This document shows positions 16,186-30,899 of a stretch of 64,000 nucleotides of DNA, piece by piece; the stretch's first letter is position 1, and each line of letters opens with the position of its first letter. The DNA comes from CAWELS01 sp964468205 (GTDB lineage: Bacteria > Acidobacteriota > Terriglobia > Bryobacterales > Bryobacteraceae): contig CAYXVG010000037.1 in the NCBI GenBank assembly GCA_964468205.1, positions 1 to 64,000 on the forward strand, given 5' to 3'. The notes under the pieces were generated by a model. The model saw only the letters and a program-made list of their open reading frames with translations. It was not told the DNA's origin and did no database searches. Position numbers and translations under genes: made by a program.

Positions 16186-19100
16186 GGCGTTCCTGCTCCT
16201 CCTCTCCGGGATGGCCCGGCCGGTTTCGAACCAGGCGGAGGTATCCCACCGAGGGCCGGACGTTAATCTCCTCCAGCACTTTGTACGTGCGCGGGCTCGC
16301 GAGCATCCGGGAGATCCTGCTCTCGGGATCGTTCATGTCGCCGAAGACGATTGCCTCGGCCGGGCACGATTGCTGGCAGGCCGTTTGAACCTCTTCGTCT
16401 TCAAGTTCCCGGCCCTCCCGCTTCGCCTCCAGGCGGGCATACAGAATCCTCTGCACGCAGAACGTACACTTCTCCATCACTCCGCGGGATCGCACCGTGA
16501 CGTCCGGGTTGAGAACCATGTTGGCGAGCCCGTCTTCGCGTGGGTAATCGAACCAGTTGAAGCGGCGCACCTTGTACGGACAGTTGTTCGCGCAATAGCG
16601 GGTGCCCACGCAGCGGTTGTAGACCTGCTGGTTCAGCCCTTCCTCGCTATGCACCGTGGCCAGAACCGGGCAGACGGTCTCGCACGGGGCGTACTCGCAA
16701 TGCTGGCACATCATTGGTTGGTGCGCGACCCGGACGTCGCCCGCGGCGCCGGAGTAGTACCGGTCGATGCGAATCCAGTGCATCTCGCGCTTGCGGCAAA
16801 CCTCGTCCTTACCGACCACCGGCACGTTGTTCTCCACCTGGCAGGCGACGACGCAGCCGGCGCATCCGGTGCAGGCGTTCAAGTCGATGGCCAGCCCCCA
16901 GCGCTGGCCGTGGTACTGGTGATCCGGCGGCCAGAGGTCCTCGTCCGGCAGATGGTGCGTTAAGGCGCCGGCGTGCGGATCCCGGCGAAACGCCGCGAGG
17001 GTTGTCTCCTGAATGATGGGCCGCTCTCCGCCATCCGGTGGTTCCAAGTGCTCCGGAGCCCGCAGCGTGTGATGATCCTGCGTAACGGCCAGCCTGCGTT
17101 TTTCGCCCGTGGCCGAGAGCTTCACCTTCGCCCGCGTGTGTTTCAGCAGCCCGTCTTCAAACACGGCGAGCGGCGCGGCGTTCACCCCAACCCGGCCGTT
17201 CTTACCCAGGGTTGCCAACCGGTGGATCCAGCGCGGTCCGATGCCGGAAAACCGCTCGCTGGCCGCCGTGCCGTAGCCGAGAGCCACGGCGACGGTCCGA
17301 TCGTGCTGCCCGGGCTGCGAGAGCACGGGAAGTTCCAGGGTCTGGCCGTCCGCCTCGATCCGGACAACATCTCCCTCGGCAACGCCAAGTTCGGCGGCCG
17401 CTTGCGGGGACAGCGAAGCATAGTTGTCCCAGGTTGCTTTCGAAATCGGGTCAGGCAGTTCCTGAAGCCATGGGTTGTAGGCGTGCCGGCCGTCGAGCAT
17501 CGACACTTTCTGGTAAAGCACGAGCGCGTATCCTTCTTCCGCGGCCGGCGCTGCAACGCCGGCGCCGGCAACGGCGGCGGTGTTGAAGACCGGGCGGGGC
17601 GCGCCGGATGGCGGGACCTCCACCACTCCGTCATGGAGCGCCCGCTGCCAGAAGTGTTCGAACGGCGACTCATCACCGCCCCGGCGCGGATAGATCCCTG
17701 TCCGCCACGTCTCCCGTACCACTTCCCTCGCCGGTGACGGCGCGCCGGACCACGCCGCTAACGTCTCCAGGAAGCCGCGGGTATTGCCGATCGGGCGCAG
17801 CGCCGGTTGCCTGAGACTGTATACTCCTTCCACCGGTTCCGCGTCCCCCCAACTTTCGAGCTCGTGATGGTCCGGACAGGAGAAATGCGCCAGGGCGCCT
17901 GTCTCATCGGGGCGCGGAGACAGACTCACAACCAGGGGAACGTTGGCGATCGCCTTACCCAGCTTCTCGCCATCCGGCAGATCGAACACGGGGTTCGCCC
18001 CGTGGATCAGCAGTGCGGCCACTTGGCCCGCTTCGATCTCGCCCGCCAGCCTCTCCATTTCCCTGTCACTGGCCAAGCGCTGTTTCGACGGACGGTCCAG
18101 CCGCACGGCGGCTCCGTAGTTGCCCAGAAGATGGTTCGCGTAGTTGCAGAGAATCTGCGCCCGCCGGTCCTCCAAGCCACAAACAACGAGGCTTCGGCCC
18201 CTGGCTTCCCATAAGCGTTCCGCCAATTCGTCAATCCGCTCGCCGGTGGAGCCGCCGAGCCGGACCGGGCCGGGCGGGGCCGCCGCGCCGGCGCGCCCCG
18301 CGATCCTGCCAACAAGCTGAGCGAGCGCCGCGGGAATCGCATCCGGCGCGGCCACGATTCTCTCATCCGCTTTGCCCCCGGTAACCGAGAACCTCGACTC
18401 GATCTGCGTGTGATGGGAAAGGAAGCGTTCGGTCTCCGTGGGTATCCGGCGCGATGCGTAACCGCGGGTGAACTCCGGAGGAGACAGCCAGGTCCCAAGA
18501 AAATCCGCGTCAAAGGAGGCGATGACATCGGCGCGCGCGAAATCGAAGTGGGGCGTCACACGCAAGCCGTGCGTCGCCTCGTGAGCGTCCGCCAGGGCCG
18601 CGGAAGAAAGCGGGTCAAACATGACGTGCCGCGCATTCGGGAAGGTCGCGAGGAACCGGTCGATCGCGTTTCGCAGAGACGGGCTGTTCACCGTGCCCGT
18701 CAGCAAGCGAACTGCGCCCTGGTTATTCCGGATGCGGTCGAGCCGTTCCGTTACTTCACGGTCTACCTCCGGCCACGTCGTCTCCTTGCCCGCGGCCAGC
18801 GGATACTGCAGTCGCAGGCTATCGTAGACGCCGAGGATGGAAGCCTGTCCCACCGCGCAGAGACCGCCCCGCGAGAGCGGGTGTTGGGGATTGCCTTCCA
18901 GTTTGACTGGCCGGCCGTCGCGAACCTTGGCCAGGAGACCGCAGGCCGAAGAGCACCCGCCGCAGGTGGTGGCGTAGTAGTAGAAGCGGCCGGGGACGGA
19001 GTTCTCCGGCTGTGTGAGGTAAGGGATGGCCTCCTTCACCGGAGCTTCCCGGCATCCCAGAAGCGTTCCCGCAAACGTGAATCCGGTAGCCGCGAGAAAC

Positions 19101-19204
19101 GCCCGGCGGCCCGGATCGGCAAGTTCCGCGGGGGGAGCGGCGAGATTGTCCGTGGAAGTCGTCCCGGCTTCCCTTGCGTTCTGTTTGTCGTCAGTTGGCA
19201 TCAT
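16178..19204 (-). CDS. actB: Alternative complex III Fe-S/molybdopterin-like subunit ActB
   Basis: The start at 19204 (MMPTDDKQ, with AAAGAG just upstream) is preferred to an in-frame start within the end of actA. The 1008 residues have a Tat-type signal (GRRAFLAATG), then a molybdopterin-oxidoreductase-like region (residues ~60-690, opening with the Cys block CGGCSSACG) that in this family is thought to lack the metal cofactor. A four-cluster ferredoxin domain follows, with Cys groups CTGCAGCVVACQ, CQHCEYAPCETVCP, CVGTRYCANNCP and CTFC. It transfers electrons from quinol toward the haem subunits on the periplasmic face. Confidence 0.94.
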   Translation of the reverse strand: MMPTDDKQNAREAGTTSTDNLAAPPAELADPGRRAFLAATGFTFAGTLLGCREAPVKEAIPYLTQPENSVPGRFYYYATTCGGCSSACGLLAKVRDGRPVKLEGNPQHPLSRGGLCAVGQASILGVYDSLRLQYPLAAGKETTWPEVDREVTERLDRIRNNQGAVRLLTGTVNSPSLRNAIDRFLATFPNARHVMFDPLSSAALADAHEATHGLRVTPHFDFARADVIASFDADFLGTWLSPPEFTRGYASRRIPTETERFLSHHTQIESRFSVTGGKADERIVAAPDAIPAALAQLVGRIAGRAGAAAPPGPVRLGGSTGERIDELAERLWEARGRSLVVCGLEDRRAQILCNYANHLLGNYGAAVRLDRPSKQRLASDREMERLAGEIEAGQVAALLIHGANPVFDLPDGEKLGKAIANVPLVVSLSPRPDETGALAHFSCPDHHELESWGDAEPVEGVYSLRQPALRPIGNTRGFLETLAAWSGAPSPAREVVRETWRTGIYPRRGGDESPFEHFWQRALHDGVVEVPPSGAPRPVFNTAAVAGAGVAAPAAEEGYALVLYQKVSMLDGRHAYNPWLQELPDPISKATWDNYASLSPQAAAELGVAEGDVVRIEADGQTLELPVLSQPGQHDRTVAVALGYGTAASERFSGIGPRWIHRLATLGKNGRVGVNAAPLAVFEDGLLKHTRAKVKLSATGEKRRLAVTQDHHTLRAPEHLEPPDGGERPIIQETTLAAFRRDPHAGALTHHLPDEDLWPPDHQYHGQRWGLAIDLNACTGCAGCVVACQVENNVPVVGKDEVCRKREMHWIRIDRYYSGAAGDVRVAHQPMMCQHCEYAPCETVCPVLATVHSEEGLNQQVYNRCVGTRYCANNCPYKVRRFNWFDYPREDGLANMVLNPDVTVRSRGVMEKCTFCVQRILYARLEAKREGRELEDEEVQTACQQSCPAEAIVFGDMNDPESRISRMLASPRTYKVLEEINVRPSVGYLRLVRNRPGHPGEEEQERHG

Positions 19205-19217
19205 CTCTTTTTCGCCC

Positions 19218-19871
19218 TCAGAAGTGGCAGGCGGCGCAATCGAGGGTCGCGTGTACCGTCCGGCCGCGAACCCCCTTCGCATTGACATCGCGATGGCAAT
19301 TAACGCACCAACCCATCGAGAGGTCGGCCCACTGCCTCATGCGCTCCATGGTTTCCACCGGTCCGTGGCAGTCCTGGCAGGTGACCCCGGCGGTAACGTG
19401 GGCCCGGTGGTCGAAGTAGGCGAAATCCGGCAGATTGTGGACCCGGGTCCACGCGACCGGAGTCCGGGCCTTGCCGGGCGCCGGCTCGAGCGAGGCGTCC
19501 AGCGCCAAAGCGTCGTAGAGTTTGCGCAGTTCCGCCGACTCCACCGGCCGGGGATCGCGCCCCGCCTCGGCAGCAGCTTCGTCCTCGGCCCTGATGGCCC
19601 CAAACGAGGCGGTTACGTAGCGATGGCAATTCATACACACGCTCGCGGCCGGGATGCCGGCATGACGGCTCGTCTCGGCCCCCGAGTGACAGTACAGGCA
19701 GGGAATCTCCAGTTCTCCCGCGTGCAACCGGTGAGAATAAGCGATCGGCTGCGGCGGCTCGTAGCCCTGTTGGTTCCCCGGGAGATTGAAATCAGCCAGC
19801 GAGATGGCCAGCATGATTCCGCTGACCGCGAGGCCGACGCTCAGCACGATCGTGACTACGTGACTGTTCAC
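19218..19871 (-). CDS. actA: Alternative complex III pentahaem cytochrome c subunit ActA
   Basis: The 217-residue protein has an N-terminal membrane anchor (VVTIVLSVGLAVSGIMLAI) and five CxxCH haem c motifs: CLYCH (58-62), CMNCH (79-83), CQDCH, CVNCH and CAACH, with additional His residues as second ligands. This matches ActA, which lies on the periplasmic side of the complex. The gene begins only 15 bases after the narK gene at 19887, so the act genes appear to be an extension of the nar operon. Confidence 0.94.
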   Translation of the reverse strand: MNSHVVTIVLSVGLAVSGIMLAISLADFNLPGNQQGYEPPQPIAYSHRLHAGELEIPCLYCHSGAETSRHAGIPAASVCMNCHRYVTASFGAIRAEDEAAAEAGRDPRPVESAELRKLYDALALDASLEPAPGKARTPVAWTRVHNLPDFAYFDHRAHVTAGVTCQDCHGPVETMERMRQWADLSMGWCVNCHRDVNAKGVRGRTVHATLDCAACHF

Positions 19872-19886
19872 TGGACGACTCCCTGA

Positions 19887-21458
19887 TTAGCAGCGAATCT
19901 CCGCATTTCTGCGCGCATAGAACCACCAATTCACAAACAAGCACGAAGCGTAGTAGGCGGCGAAACCGTACAGAGCGTACTCCGGCGTTCCGGCTTGAAT
20001 CTGCGCGCCGAACACCTTCGGAATGATGAACGCTCCATACGCCGCCACGGCCGACGTCCAGCCGAGAACCGGCCCCGCCTGTTCCGGCTTGAAGATAATC
20101 GGGATCATCCGGAACGTGGAACCGTTGCCAATCCCCGTCATGCTGAACAGCAGCAGGAACAAAACGAGAAACGGGAAGAAGTACTGTTGCGGCGACCCGG
20201 ACCCCGACGCCTTCTCGACGAAATAGGCCACGCCGAGCGTCGAGACGATCATCGTGGCCGTCGCCCAGTGCGTGACCCGCGCTCCGGTGAACTTGTCCGA
20301 GAGCCAGCCGCCCACCGGCCGCACCAACGAACCGACGAGCGGGCCGAGCCAGGCATAGGCAAAGGGATTGGGAGCCTCCGGATTCGGGCTGCCGTCAGGC
20401 AGCGAACCGAACACGACCCTGATGAGCAGCGGGAACGCCATTGAGTATCCAATGAACGAGCCGAAAGTCATCACGTAGAGCCACGTCATCACCCAGTTGT
20501 GTTTGGCTTCGAAAATGGCGAACTGCTTCTTCAGGTTCTTGGCGACGGGCCCGGGGATCAGCTTCAGAAAGCCCAGCGTGGAGACGATCGTGACCGGCAA
20601 CGCCAGCCACATGTTCCAGCCGAGTCCCAGCAGAAGGTAGAGGCCGATAGCCGCGCCCAGCGCGCCGACGAACACGAGCCCCACGGCCTTGGCGACTCCC
20701 GAGACCGGCGATCCGAGGGTAAAGATCGGAAGGTTGGTCATTCCAAGAGCGGCCGCCAACGTTAGGGCCGCCAGAATCGGGACCCAAACAAGCCCGCAGT
20801 TCTGAATCCAGATCATCGTTCCCGCGGGGGAGCCCCCGACAGCTTCCGGCAATGGGAAACCGTCGCCGCCGAGCGCGCCAAATATCGGAATAGTCATCAC
20901 CAGGGGAAGCAGCACCTGCATCACGCTCACACCGAGGTTGCCCAGTCCGGCATTCAGCCCGAGGGCGGAGCCCTGCATGCGTTTCGGGAAGAAAAAGCTG
21001 ATGTTCGACATCGACGACGCGAAGTTTCCGCCCCCGATTCCCGACAAAGCGGCGAGGACTACGAAGACGCCAAACGACGTATTCGGGTCCTGTAGCGCGA
21101 TCCCCGTCCCAAGCGCTGGAATCAGCAGCAGCCCCGTGGTGACGGCGATTACCGTGCGCCCGCCGGCGATGGCGATTAGAAACGAATTCGGAATCCGGAG
21201 AGTCGCCCCGGTCAGTCCCGCCACCGCGGTCAGCGTGAAGAGCTGTTCGGATGTGAACGGGAAGCCCAGGTTCTTCATCTGCACCGTGATGATCGACCAG
21301 TATGACCAGACCGCAAAGGCGCAGAGCAGGCACGGAATGGATATGGCGAGATTGCGGTAGGCGATCTTCTTGCCCGCCGCTTCCCAGAATTTGGCATCTT
21401 CCGGCGCCCAACTTCTGCCTGGGCCCTCCGCGCCTGTTTTTATTGCAGCTTCCGCCAT
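19887..21458 (-). CDS. narK: Nitrate/nitrite transporter, NarK-type MFS, second copy
   Basis: The 523-residue major facilitator protein has about twelve helices. The nitrate signature GGGNFASSMSNISFFFPKR lies in helix 5, and the N-terminal WSIITVQMKNLGFPFTSEQL block matches the NarK2/NarT-type nitrate/nitrite antiporter group. It probably exchanges nitrite for nitrate to serve cytoplasmic NarG. It lies 12 bases after the first transporter gene and 15 bases before actA. Assignment to symporter or antiporter type rests on resemblance only. Confidence 0.9.
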   Translation of the reverse strand: MAEAAIKTGAEGPGRSWAPEDAKFWEAAGKKIAYRNLAISIPCLLCAFAVWSYWSIITVQMKNLGFPFTSEQLFTLTAVAGLTGATLRIPNSFLIAIAGGRTVIAVTTGLLLIPALGTGIALQDPNTSFGVFVVLAALSGIGGGNFASSMSNISFFFPKRMQGSALGLNAGLGNLGVSVMQVLLPLVMTIPIFGALGGDGFPLPEAVGGSPAGTMIWIQNCGLVWVPILAALTLAAALGMTNLPIFTLGSPVSGVAKAVGLVFVGALGAAIGLYLLLGLGWNMWLALPVTIVSTLGFLKLIPGPVAKNLKKQFAIFEAKHNWVMTWLYVMTFGSFIGYSMAFPLLIRVVFGSLPDGSPNPEAPNPFAYAWLGPLVGSLVRPVGGWLSDKFTGARVTHWATATMIVSTLGVAYFVEKASGSGSPQQYFFPFLVLFLLLFSMTGIGNGSTFRMIPIIFKPEQAGPVLGWTSAVAAYGAFIIPKVFGAQIQAGTPEYALYGFAAYYASCLFVNWWFYARRNAEIRC

Positions 21459-21470
21459 CTCTGCTACTCC

Positions 21471-22982
21471 CTAACTGCCCGCCTGCCGCGCCGATTCGGC
21501 CTCCATCTGACGCATGAGTTTCGGTGTCTCCCGGTGCATCATGCGCTGGACTACGGTGTGCATCCAGAACAGGCTGATCGCGGACACCAGCGCGAGGAAC
21601 ATCCAGCACGTCGTCCAGACGCCTGTCTTCTCGAGCAGCCACCCAAAGATCACGGGGCAGAAAAATCCGCCCAGTCCCCCGATGACTCCGACCATGCCGC
21701 CCACTACCCCGACCGATTTCGGAAAGTAGTCGGGGATGTGCCGGTAGACGGCGGCCTTCCCGATGCCCATCATGAAGCCCACGATGAAGACCAATCCAGT
21801 GAAGATCCAGACGTTGGCCTGGAAGTGTATATGGGTGATTCCGCGCGCGAGCAATTGGCGTTTCGCCACCGGGGCGCCTTCTTCCACCACCGGCGTCTGT
21901 TCGAAGGCCTTGTTCGGGAATACGCTGACGCCTGCCTCGTTTATGTCGCGCCAGCCTACCGGCATCTTCTCGATCGGGTACGATCTGCCGTCGACTGCAA
22001 TGGCGGACGGTGTCACCGACATGACCCTACCACCGCGGGCCGCCATCACGCCCTTCCCGGGCAACTCCACTTCCATCTGCGGCACGGTCAGCAAGACGCA
22101 GCACACGAGGCAACTGCCAAGCACCCAATACATCACCCGCCGCGCTCCGTAGCGGTCGGATAACCAGCCGCCGAACGCCCGGACAACCCCCGACGGAAAA
22201 CTGAAGATCGCGGCCATGAATCCGGCCGTCGCCACCGTCATCGTGTAAGCGTTCACGTAGTAAGGGATCAGCCACTGCGCCAGAGCGACGAACCCGCCGA
22301 AAACCAGGAAATAGTAGAGGCCGAACCGCCAGACACGCATATGGCGAAGCGGTTCCAACCTTTGCCAGAAGCTCGTAATGTGCCCGTCGTCCGCCGTCTT
22401 GTGATACGTGGCGAAATAGAAAATAATCGACATGGCCACGAGCAACCCGGCGTAAAGCTTCGGCAGCGTTCGCCAGCCTTCGACGGCTGTTCCGTCATTC
22501 GTCAGGTGCATCAGCAGGCTGGGCGCCACCATGCTGGTGAGAGCCGCCCCCGCGTTGCCCGCGCCGAAGATGCCGAGCGCGGTGCCCTGCTGGTGCTTGG
22601 GGAACCAAACTGATGTGTAAGCGATGCCGACGGCAAAGGATGCGCCCGCGAAACCAAAGCCAAGCGAAGCCCCGAAGAATTCGTAATAGGCGTCCGCCTC
22701 GCTGAGCATGAACAGCGGAACCGCCGACAACAACATGACCAGTGGAAAGACAATCCGCCCGCCATACTTGTCGGTGAGAATCCCTATCGGCAGCCGCATG
22801 AGGGCGCCGGTCAGCACGGGGATGCCGATCAGCCATCCGACTTGTGTTTCCGGCCAGGTGAACGCATCGTTCTCCACCAGAAATGTGACCAGGACGCCGT
22901 TCAGCATCCAGCAGGAAAAACAGACCGTGAAGGCGAGCGTGTTCATTACCAGAACAACGATCGCTTTGCCCCTTTCAGTCAT
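21471..22982 (-). CDS. narK: Nitrate transporter, NarK-type MFS, first copy
   Basis: The 503-residue MFS protein is clearly different from its neighbour. It has the family blocks MLNGVLVTFLVENDAF, WLIGIPVLTGALMRLPIG, GFAGASFAVGIAYTSVWFPK and LGIFGAGNAGAALTSM, as in NarK1-type nitrate/proton symporters. A ~95-residue hydrophilic insert between helices 8 and 9 (about residues 300-390) includes a short beta-rich stretch (GGRVMSVTPSAIAVDGRSYP), which is unusual for an MFS carrier. The pairing of two dissimilar NarK proteins mirrors the NarK1-NarK2 pairs and fusions of denitrifiers. The gene starts 15 bases after narI. Confidence 0.9.
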   Translation of the reverse strand: MTERGKAIVVLVMNTLAFTVCFSCWMLNGVLVTFLVENDAFTWPETQVGWLIGIPVLTGALMRLPIGILTDKYGGRIVFPLVMLLSAVPLFMLSEADAYYEFFGASLGFGFAGASFAVGIAYTSVWFPKHQQGTALGIFGAGNAGAALTSMVAPSLLMHLTNDGTAVEGWRTLPKLYAGLLVAMSIIFYFATYHKTADDGHITSFWQRLEPLRHMRVWRFGLYYFLVFGGFVALAQWLIPYYVNAYTMTVATAGFMAAIFSFPSGVVRAFGGWLSDRYGARRVMYWVLGSCLVCCVLLTVPQMEVELPGKGVMAARGGRVMSVTPSAIAVDGRSYPIEKMPVGWRDINEAGVSVFPNKAFEQTPVVEEGAPVAKRQLLARGITHIHFQANVWIFTGLVFIVGFMMGIGKAAVYRHIPDYFPKSVGVVGGMVGVIGGLGGFFCPVIFGWLLEKTGVWTTCWMFLALVSAISLFWMHTVVQRMMHRETPKLMRQMEAESARQAGS

Positions 22983-22997
22983 CTTCCTCAGCCTTCT

Positions 22998-23702
22998 CTA
23001 TGAGCCGGCCCGGCGAATGGAGCCGGGGTTCCAGTTCCAGCGGACAACCTGCGGCTTCCGCCAGAGATAAGGGTTCGGGATCACCAGCACGTGCACCAGC
23101 CGCGTGAAAGGAAAGAATCCAATCACGATCCAGGCATTGACGATGTGTATCTTCACCAGCAATGGCATCGCGCTGACATAACCAATTTCCGGGCTCAGCG
23201 ACATCAACGACCACAGGTATGGGGAAACGGACGCGGCGAACCAGGACGAGCCCCACGGGTAGAAAACGGCCACTCCGATGCCGGTTGCAATCTGAACCAT
23301 CAGGAGGATGAACAGAGCCCAGTCCGAACGGGTGGTTACCAACCGGACCTTGCTCGTCTTCCGCCGCCGGACCATGGCCGCGGCCAAGCCGATGATTGTC
23401 AGCAGCGCGAACACGAGCCCCGTGATCTCGAGCACGTAAAGGCGCACCGGCACGCTGTTCCACCACAACAACTGCCGCGGAATGAATAAGCCCGCCAGGT
23501 GCCCGGCCAGCACCACCAGAATTCCGTAGTGAAACGGGACAAGTCCCCAGAAATGTTGCTTGTTTTCGAGAAACTGTGACGAAAGGCTAGAATACGTGAA
23601 TGCCTGCGACCTGTACCGCTGAATCGTGGCCAGGAGGAAGGTGGTCATGGCCACGTATGGCAGCGCGGCAAGCAAAACGACGTCCAGATGTTGCGCGTTC
23701 AT
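22998..23702 (-). CDS. narI: Respiratory nitrate reductase gamma subunit (cytochrome b)
   Basis: The 234-residue membrane protein has five helices that oxidise quinol and pass electrons through two b haems to NarH. Histidines expected as haem ligands are visible: His58 and His68 in FHYGILVVLAGHLAGL, and His186 and His204 in LLVKIHIVNAW and TRLVHVLV. Its ATG overlaps the narJ stop by 4 bases. Confidence 0.95.
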   Translation of the reverse strand: MNAQHLDVVLLAALPYVAMTTFLLATIQRYRSQAFTYSSLSSQFLENKQHFWGLVPFHYGILVVLAGHLAGLFIPRQLLWWNSVPVRLYVLEITGLVFALLTIIGLAAAMVRRRKTSKVRLVTTRSDWALFILLMVQIATGIGVAVFYPWGSSWFAASVSPYLWSLMSLSPEIGYVSAMPLLVKIHIVNAWIVIGFFPFTRLVHVLVIPNPYLWRKPQVVRWNWNPGSIRRAGS

Positions 23703-24234
23703 GAAATCGCCTCCTCGGCCTGAGCGGAGTATTGGCGCTCCATAACAAGCTGCGTCGCCCGCACCAGAAGCTCGTAGGGGTTGTCCTTGCCCTCAATGGC
23801 GCTGAGCATCTTGTTCACGGCGACTCCGATGAAGTCCGTATAGAGTGTCGCCGCCGCGTCGCCCCCCATTCTTGCCAGCAGCTCCAGCACATGGGTCAGG
23901 TGGTCTGGCAGTTCAGTGGATTCCGGGACGTGATACTCGCGTAACAGGCCCCGTAGATAGACCAGAAACTCCCCGCGCTCGTAGCGTTCGCCGAAGATCT
24001 GCCAGCCGGTCTCCAGGCAGCACTTCGGATTCAGTTCAAAGGTCTGAATATACAGTTCCTGTAGGGCTTCGACGCTCCGTGGGGCGAGACGCTCACTCAA
24101 GGCCGACAGCAGCGCCGCCGCTTTCGGAACCTCACACGCGAGATCCTGGCAGCGGTCGAGCGTGGCGTGGTAATCATCGCCGGGATAGCGGTAGAGCCGG
24201 CCGAGCGTGTCGGATAGCTGGTGGCTATTCTGCA

Positions 24235-24238
<4 letters not shown>
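23699..24238 (-). CDS. narJ: Nitrate reductase assembly chaperone NarJ
   Basis: The 179-residue all-helical protein of the NarJ/DmsD family delivers the molybdenum cofactor to NarG and is not part of the final enzyme. Family features are the opening LSDTLGRLYRYPGDDY, the block EALQELYIQTFELNPKC and LPDHLTHVLELLARM. It overlaps narH upstream and narI downstream by 4 bases each. Confidence 0.93.
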
Positions 24239-25725
<1,487 letters not shown>

Positions 25726-25747
25726 AGCCTGGTCCTTCCTTTGCCGC

Positions 25748-29391
<3,644 letters not shown>

Positions 29392-29395
<4 letters not shown>

Positions 29396-30237
29396 TGAAC
29401 ACCTCGCAGTCGCCGGTTCTCGACGAGTGGTTTACGCACCGCCCGAAAACGGTTTTTCCATGTGGAATCCAGCAGAAGAAGCCCGGCAATCGCTCCGCCC
29501 AAACCGAAAAGAAAGAAGGTGAGCAACGGAACCGGCGTGTCTTCCCCGCCGCCGCCCGCGGTCTCCTCGAACAGCGCCACGAGCGCGAGGATCTCCTCGG
29601 TCTCGAGCGGCTGCTTCTGAAACACCGGCTGCATCACCGGAGTCGCCGGGGCGAAGAGCCACGATGCCAGGTTCCGCCGGCCCTCCAGACGCTCATACAC
29701 GCGCGTGAGATCCACTCCCAGCCGGCCGCCACCCAACATGTTGAGCCCCTTCACCGTATGACAGGAAATGCACGGCGGGCCGCCGCCCGCCAGCGGTTTT
29801 ACGCCCGTGAACAGATCCCGGCCCGTCGCGACGTCCAGGGCCGTGAACGGCCGGTCACTCATTTGAAGCCCGACGAACTGCGACTCCTCGAGCCGCGACT
29901 CCGTCTCGATCAAGTCCAGCAGTGACTCCGCCCGTTCCCGGGTCATGCCGGCGACCGACGGCATCACCACCCCACGCGCCTCTTGGAGCAGCTTCGCCGC
30001 GTATGGATCGCCGCTGTCGATCACGCTCTGCGGGGTCACAATAAACCGCGCCAGCCAGTCCCGGTCCTGCCTCTCGGTAACGCCCTTCAGGTCCGGACCG
30101 GTCAGCCGCCCGCCGCCGATCGTGTGGCAGCTCACGCAGTTCTGACGAAAATAGTCCGCCGCTTCTTGAGCCGCCACCGGCGTCGCAAACCAGAGCCCGG
30201 CGGAGACGGCTGCACTCACGATTGCCGCCCGAAACAT
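29392..30237 (-). CDS. narC: Dihaem cytochrome c, NarC-like, first gene of the nar operon
   Basis: The start at 30237 (MFRAAIV) has AGGA 6 bases upstream and begins the signal peptide. The 281-residue mature part has two cytochrome c domains with CVSCH (34-38) and CISCH (156-160). A C-terminal membrane helix (about residues 240-262) anchors it. This matches the dihaem cytochrome encoded first in the Thermus nar operon, where NarC helps attach the reductase to the membrane and relay electrons. In this window it sits in the same place, immediately before narG with a 4-base overlap. The symbol is given by position and architecture. Confidence 0.8.
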
Positions 30238-30309
30238 TCGACTTCCTCTCCGATCTGAGCGCACAATTCTCCTTTGCGGCCCCGGAGCCTTTCGGTCTCC
30301 GCCGCGGAT

Positions 30310-30759
30310 TTACTTCGATTGCATTTGAGTGAGAGGGGGTCGAGGTGCGGATTTGTCCCGTTGGCGGGCGATCATTGCAATCGTCGTCGTCTCGAGAAAA
30401 CGTTCGTATGTCGCCTTCACGTTCTTCCAGGAATCGTGCGCCGCGCAGGCGTCCTCGTCACTACAGCGTAAATGACCACCAAGAAAACAGACGTTCCGCT
30501 CCTTGCCCTTCTCAAAGAGGTCAACAATCTCGACAATACGGATCTCTTCCGCCGGTCTCTTCAGCCTGTAGCCGCCCCCGCTGCCACGCGTCGCATCGAT
30601 GTAGCCTTCGTTTCCAAGAGTCCAGAGTATCTTTGACAAGTAATTGGGGGGGATGTCGGCCAACTTCGCCAGCTCGCGGCCGAGGATCGCTTTGCCCTCC
30701 GGCGCCCTGGCCATCTCCAGCAGGGCCCTTACTGCGTGCGCTGACGTGGCGGAAAGCAT
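30310..30759 (-). CDS. Rrf2-family Fe-S transcription regulator (NsrR/IscR-like)
   Basis: I start the protein at 30759 (MLSATSAHAVRALLEMA), the usual Rrf2 opening, which has GAAGAAG upstream; an ATG at 30774 is possible but would leave almost no leader. The 149 residues contain a winged HTH (ELAKLADIPPNYLSKIL, wing GSGGGYRL) and three Cys, C91-x7-C99-x5-C105, which in this family bind an Fe-S cluster sensing nitric oxide, oxygen or cluster status. It lies upstream of narC with a 72-base gap on the same strand and faces a Cys-motif protein and a hemerythrin. I infer control of the nitrate operon, possibly by NO. Confidence 0.85.
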   Translation of the reverse strand: MLSATSAHAVRALLEMARAPEGKAILGRELAKLADIPPNYLSKILWTLGNEGYIDATRGSGGGYRLKRPAEEIRIVEIVDLFEKGKERNVCFLGGHLRCSDEDACAAHDSWKNVKATYERFLETTTIAMIARQRDKSAPRPPLTQMQSK

Positions 30760-30779
30760 TGTTGACTTCTTCATGAAGA

Positions 30780-30807
30780 AGTATACTACTTTGATCTTTT
30801 TTGTCAA
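30780..30807 (-). promoter_or_regulatory. Promoter of the Rrf2 regulator with overlapping palindrome
   Basis: Minus strand: TTGACA (30802-30807), 16 bases, TATACT (30780-30785). Overlapping the -10 is AAGTAGTATACTTCTT, a 16-base palindrome with one mismatched pair. This is where an autoregulatory repressor would bind. Expected transcription begins near 30773, before the chosen start at 30759. The nar-act genes may be partly read from here. Inferred. Confidence 0.6.
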
Positions 30808-30869
30808 CCCAAAATTTAGAGTTGTTGGCGGGAAAAGCGATATCAGTGTCGATTCTAGCGAATCCGTGC

Positions 30870-30875
30870 TATAGT
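30870..30875 (+). promoter_or_regulatory. Possible -10 box of the divergent Cys-motif gene
   Basis: TATAGT matches the -10 consensus in 5 of 6 positions and lies 24 bases before the ATG at 30900. The hexamer 17 bases upstream (TGTCGA) is a weak -35, so an activator may be needed. Confidence 0.35.
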
Positions 30876-30899
30876 CCTGACCAGGGTACTGGGTGGGCC

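Noticed and set aside
30791..30807. TTGAC-N7-ATCAA near the regulator as a possible FNR/CRP site
   Set aside because: FNR-type sites have a 4-base spacer (TTGAT-N4-ATCAA). Here the spacer is 7 bases and the left half is better read as a -35 box.
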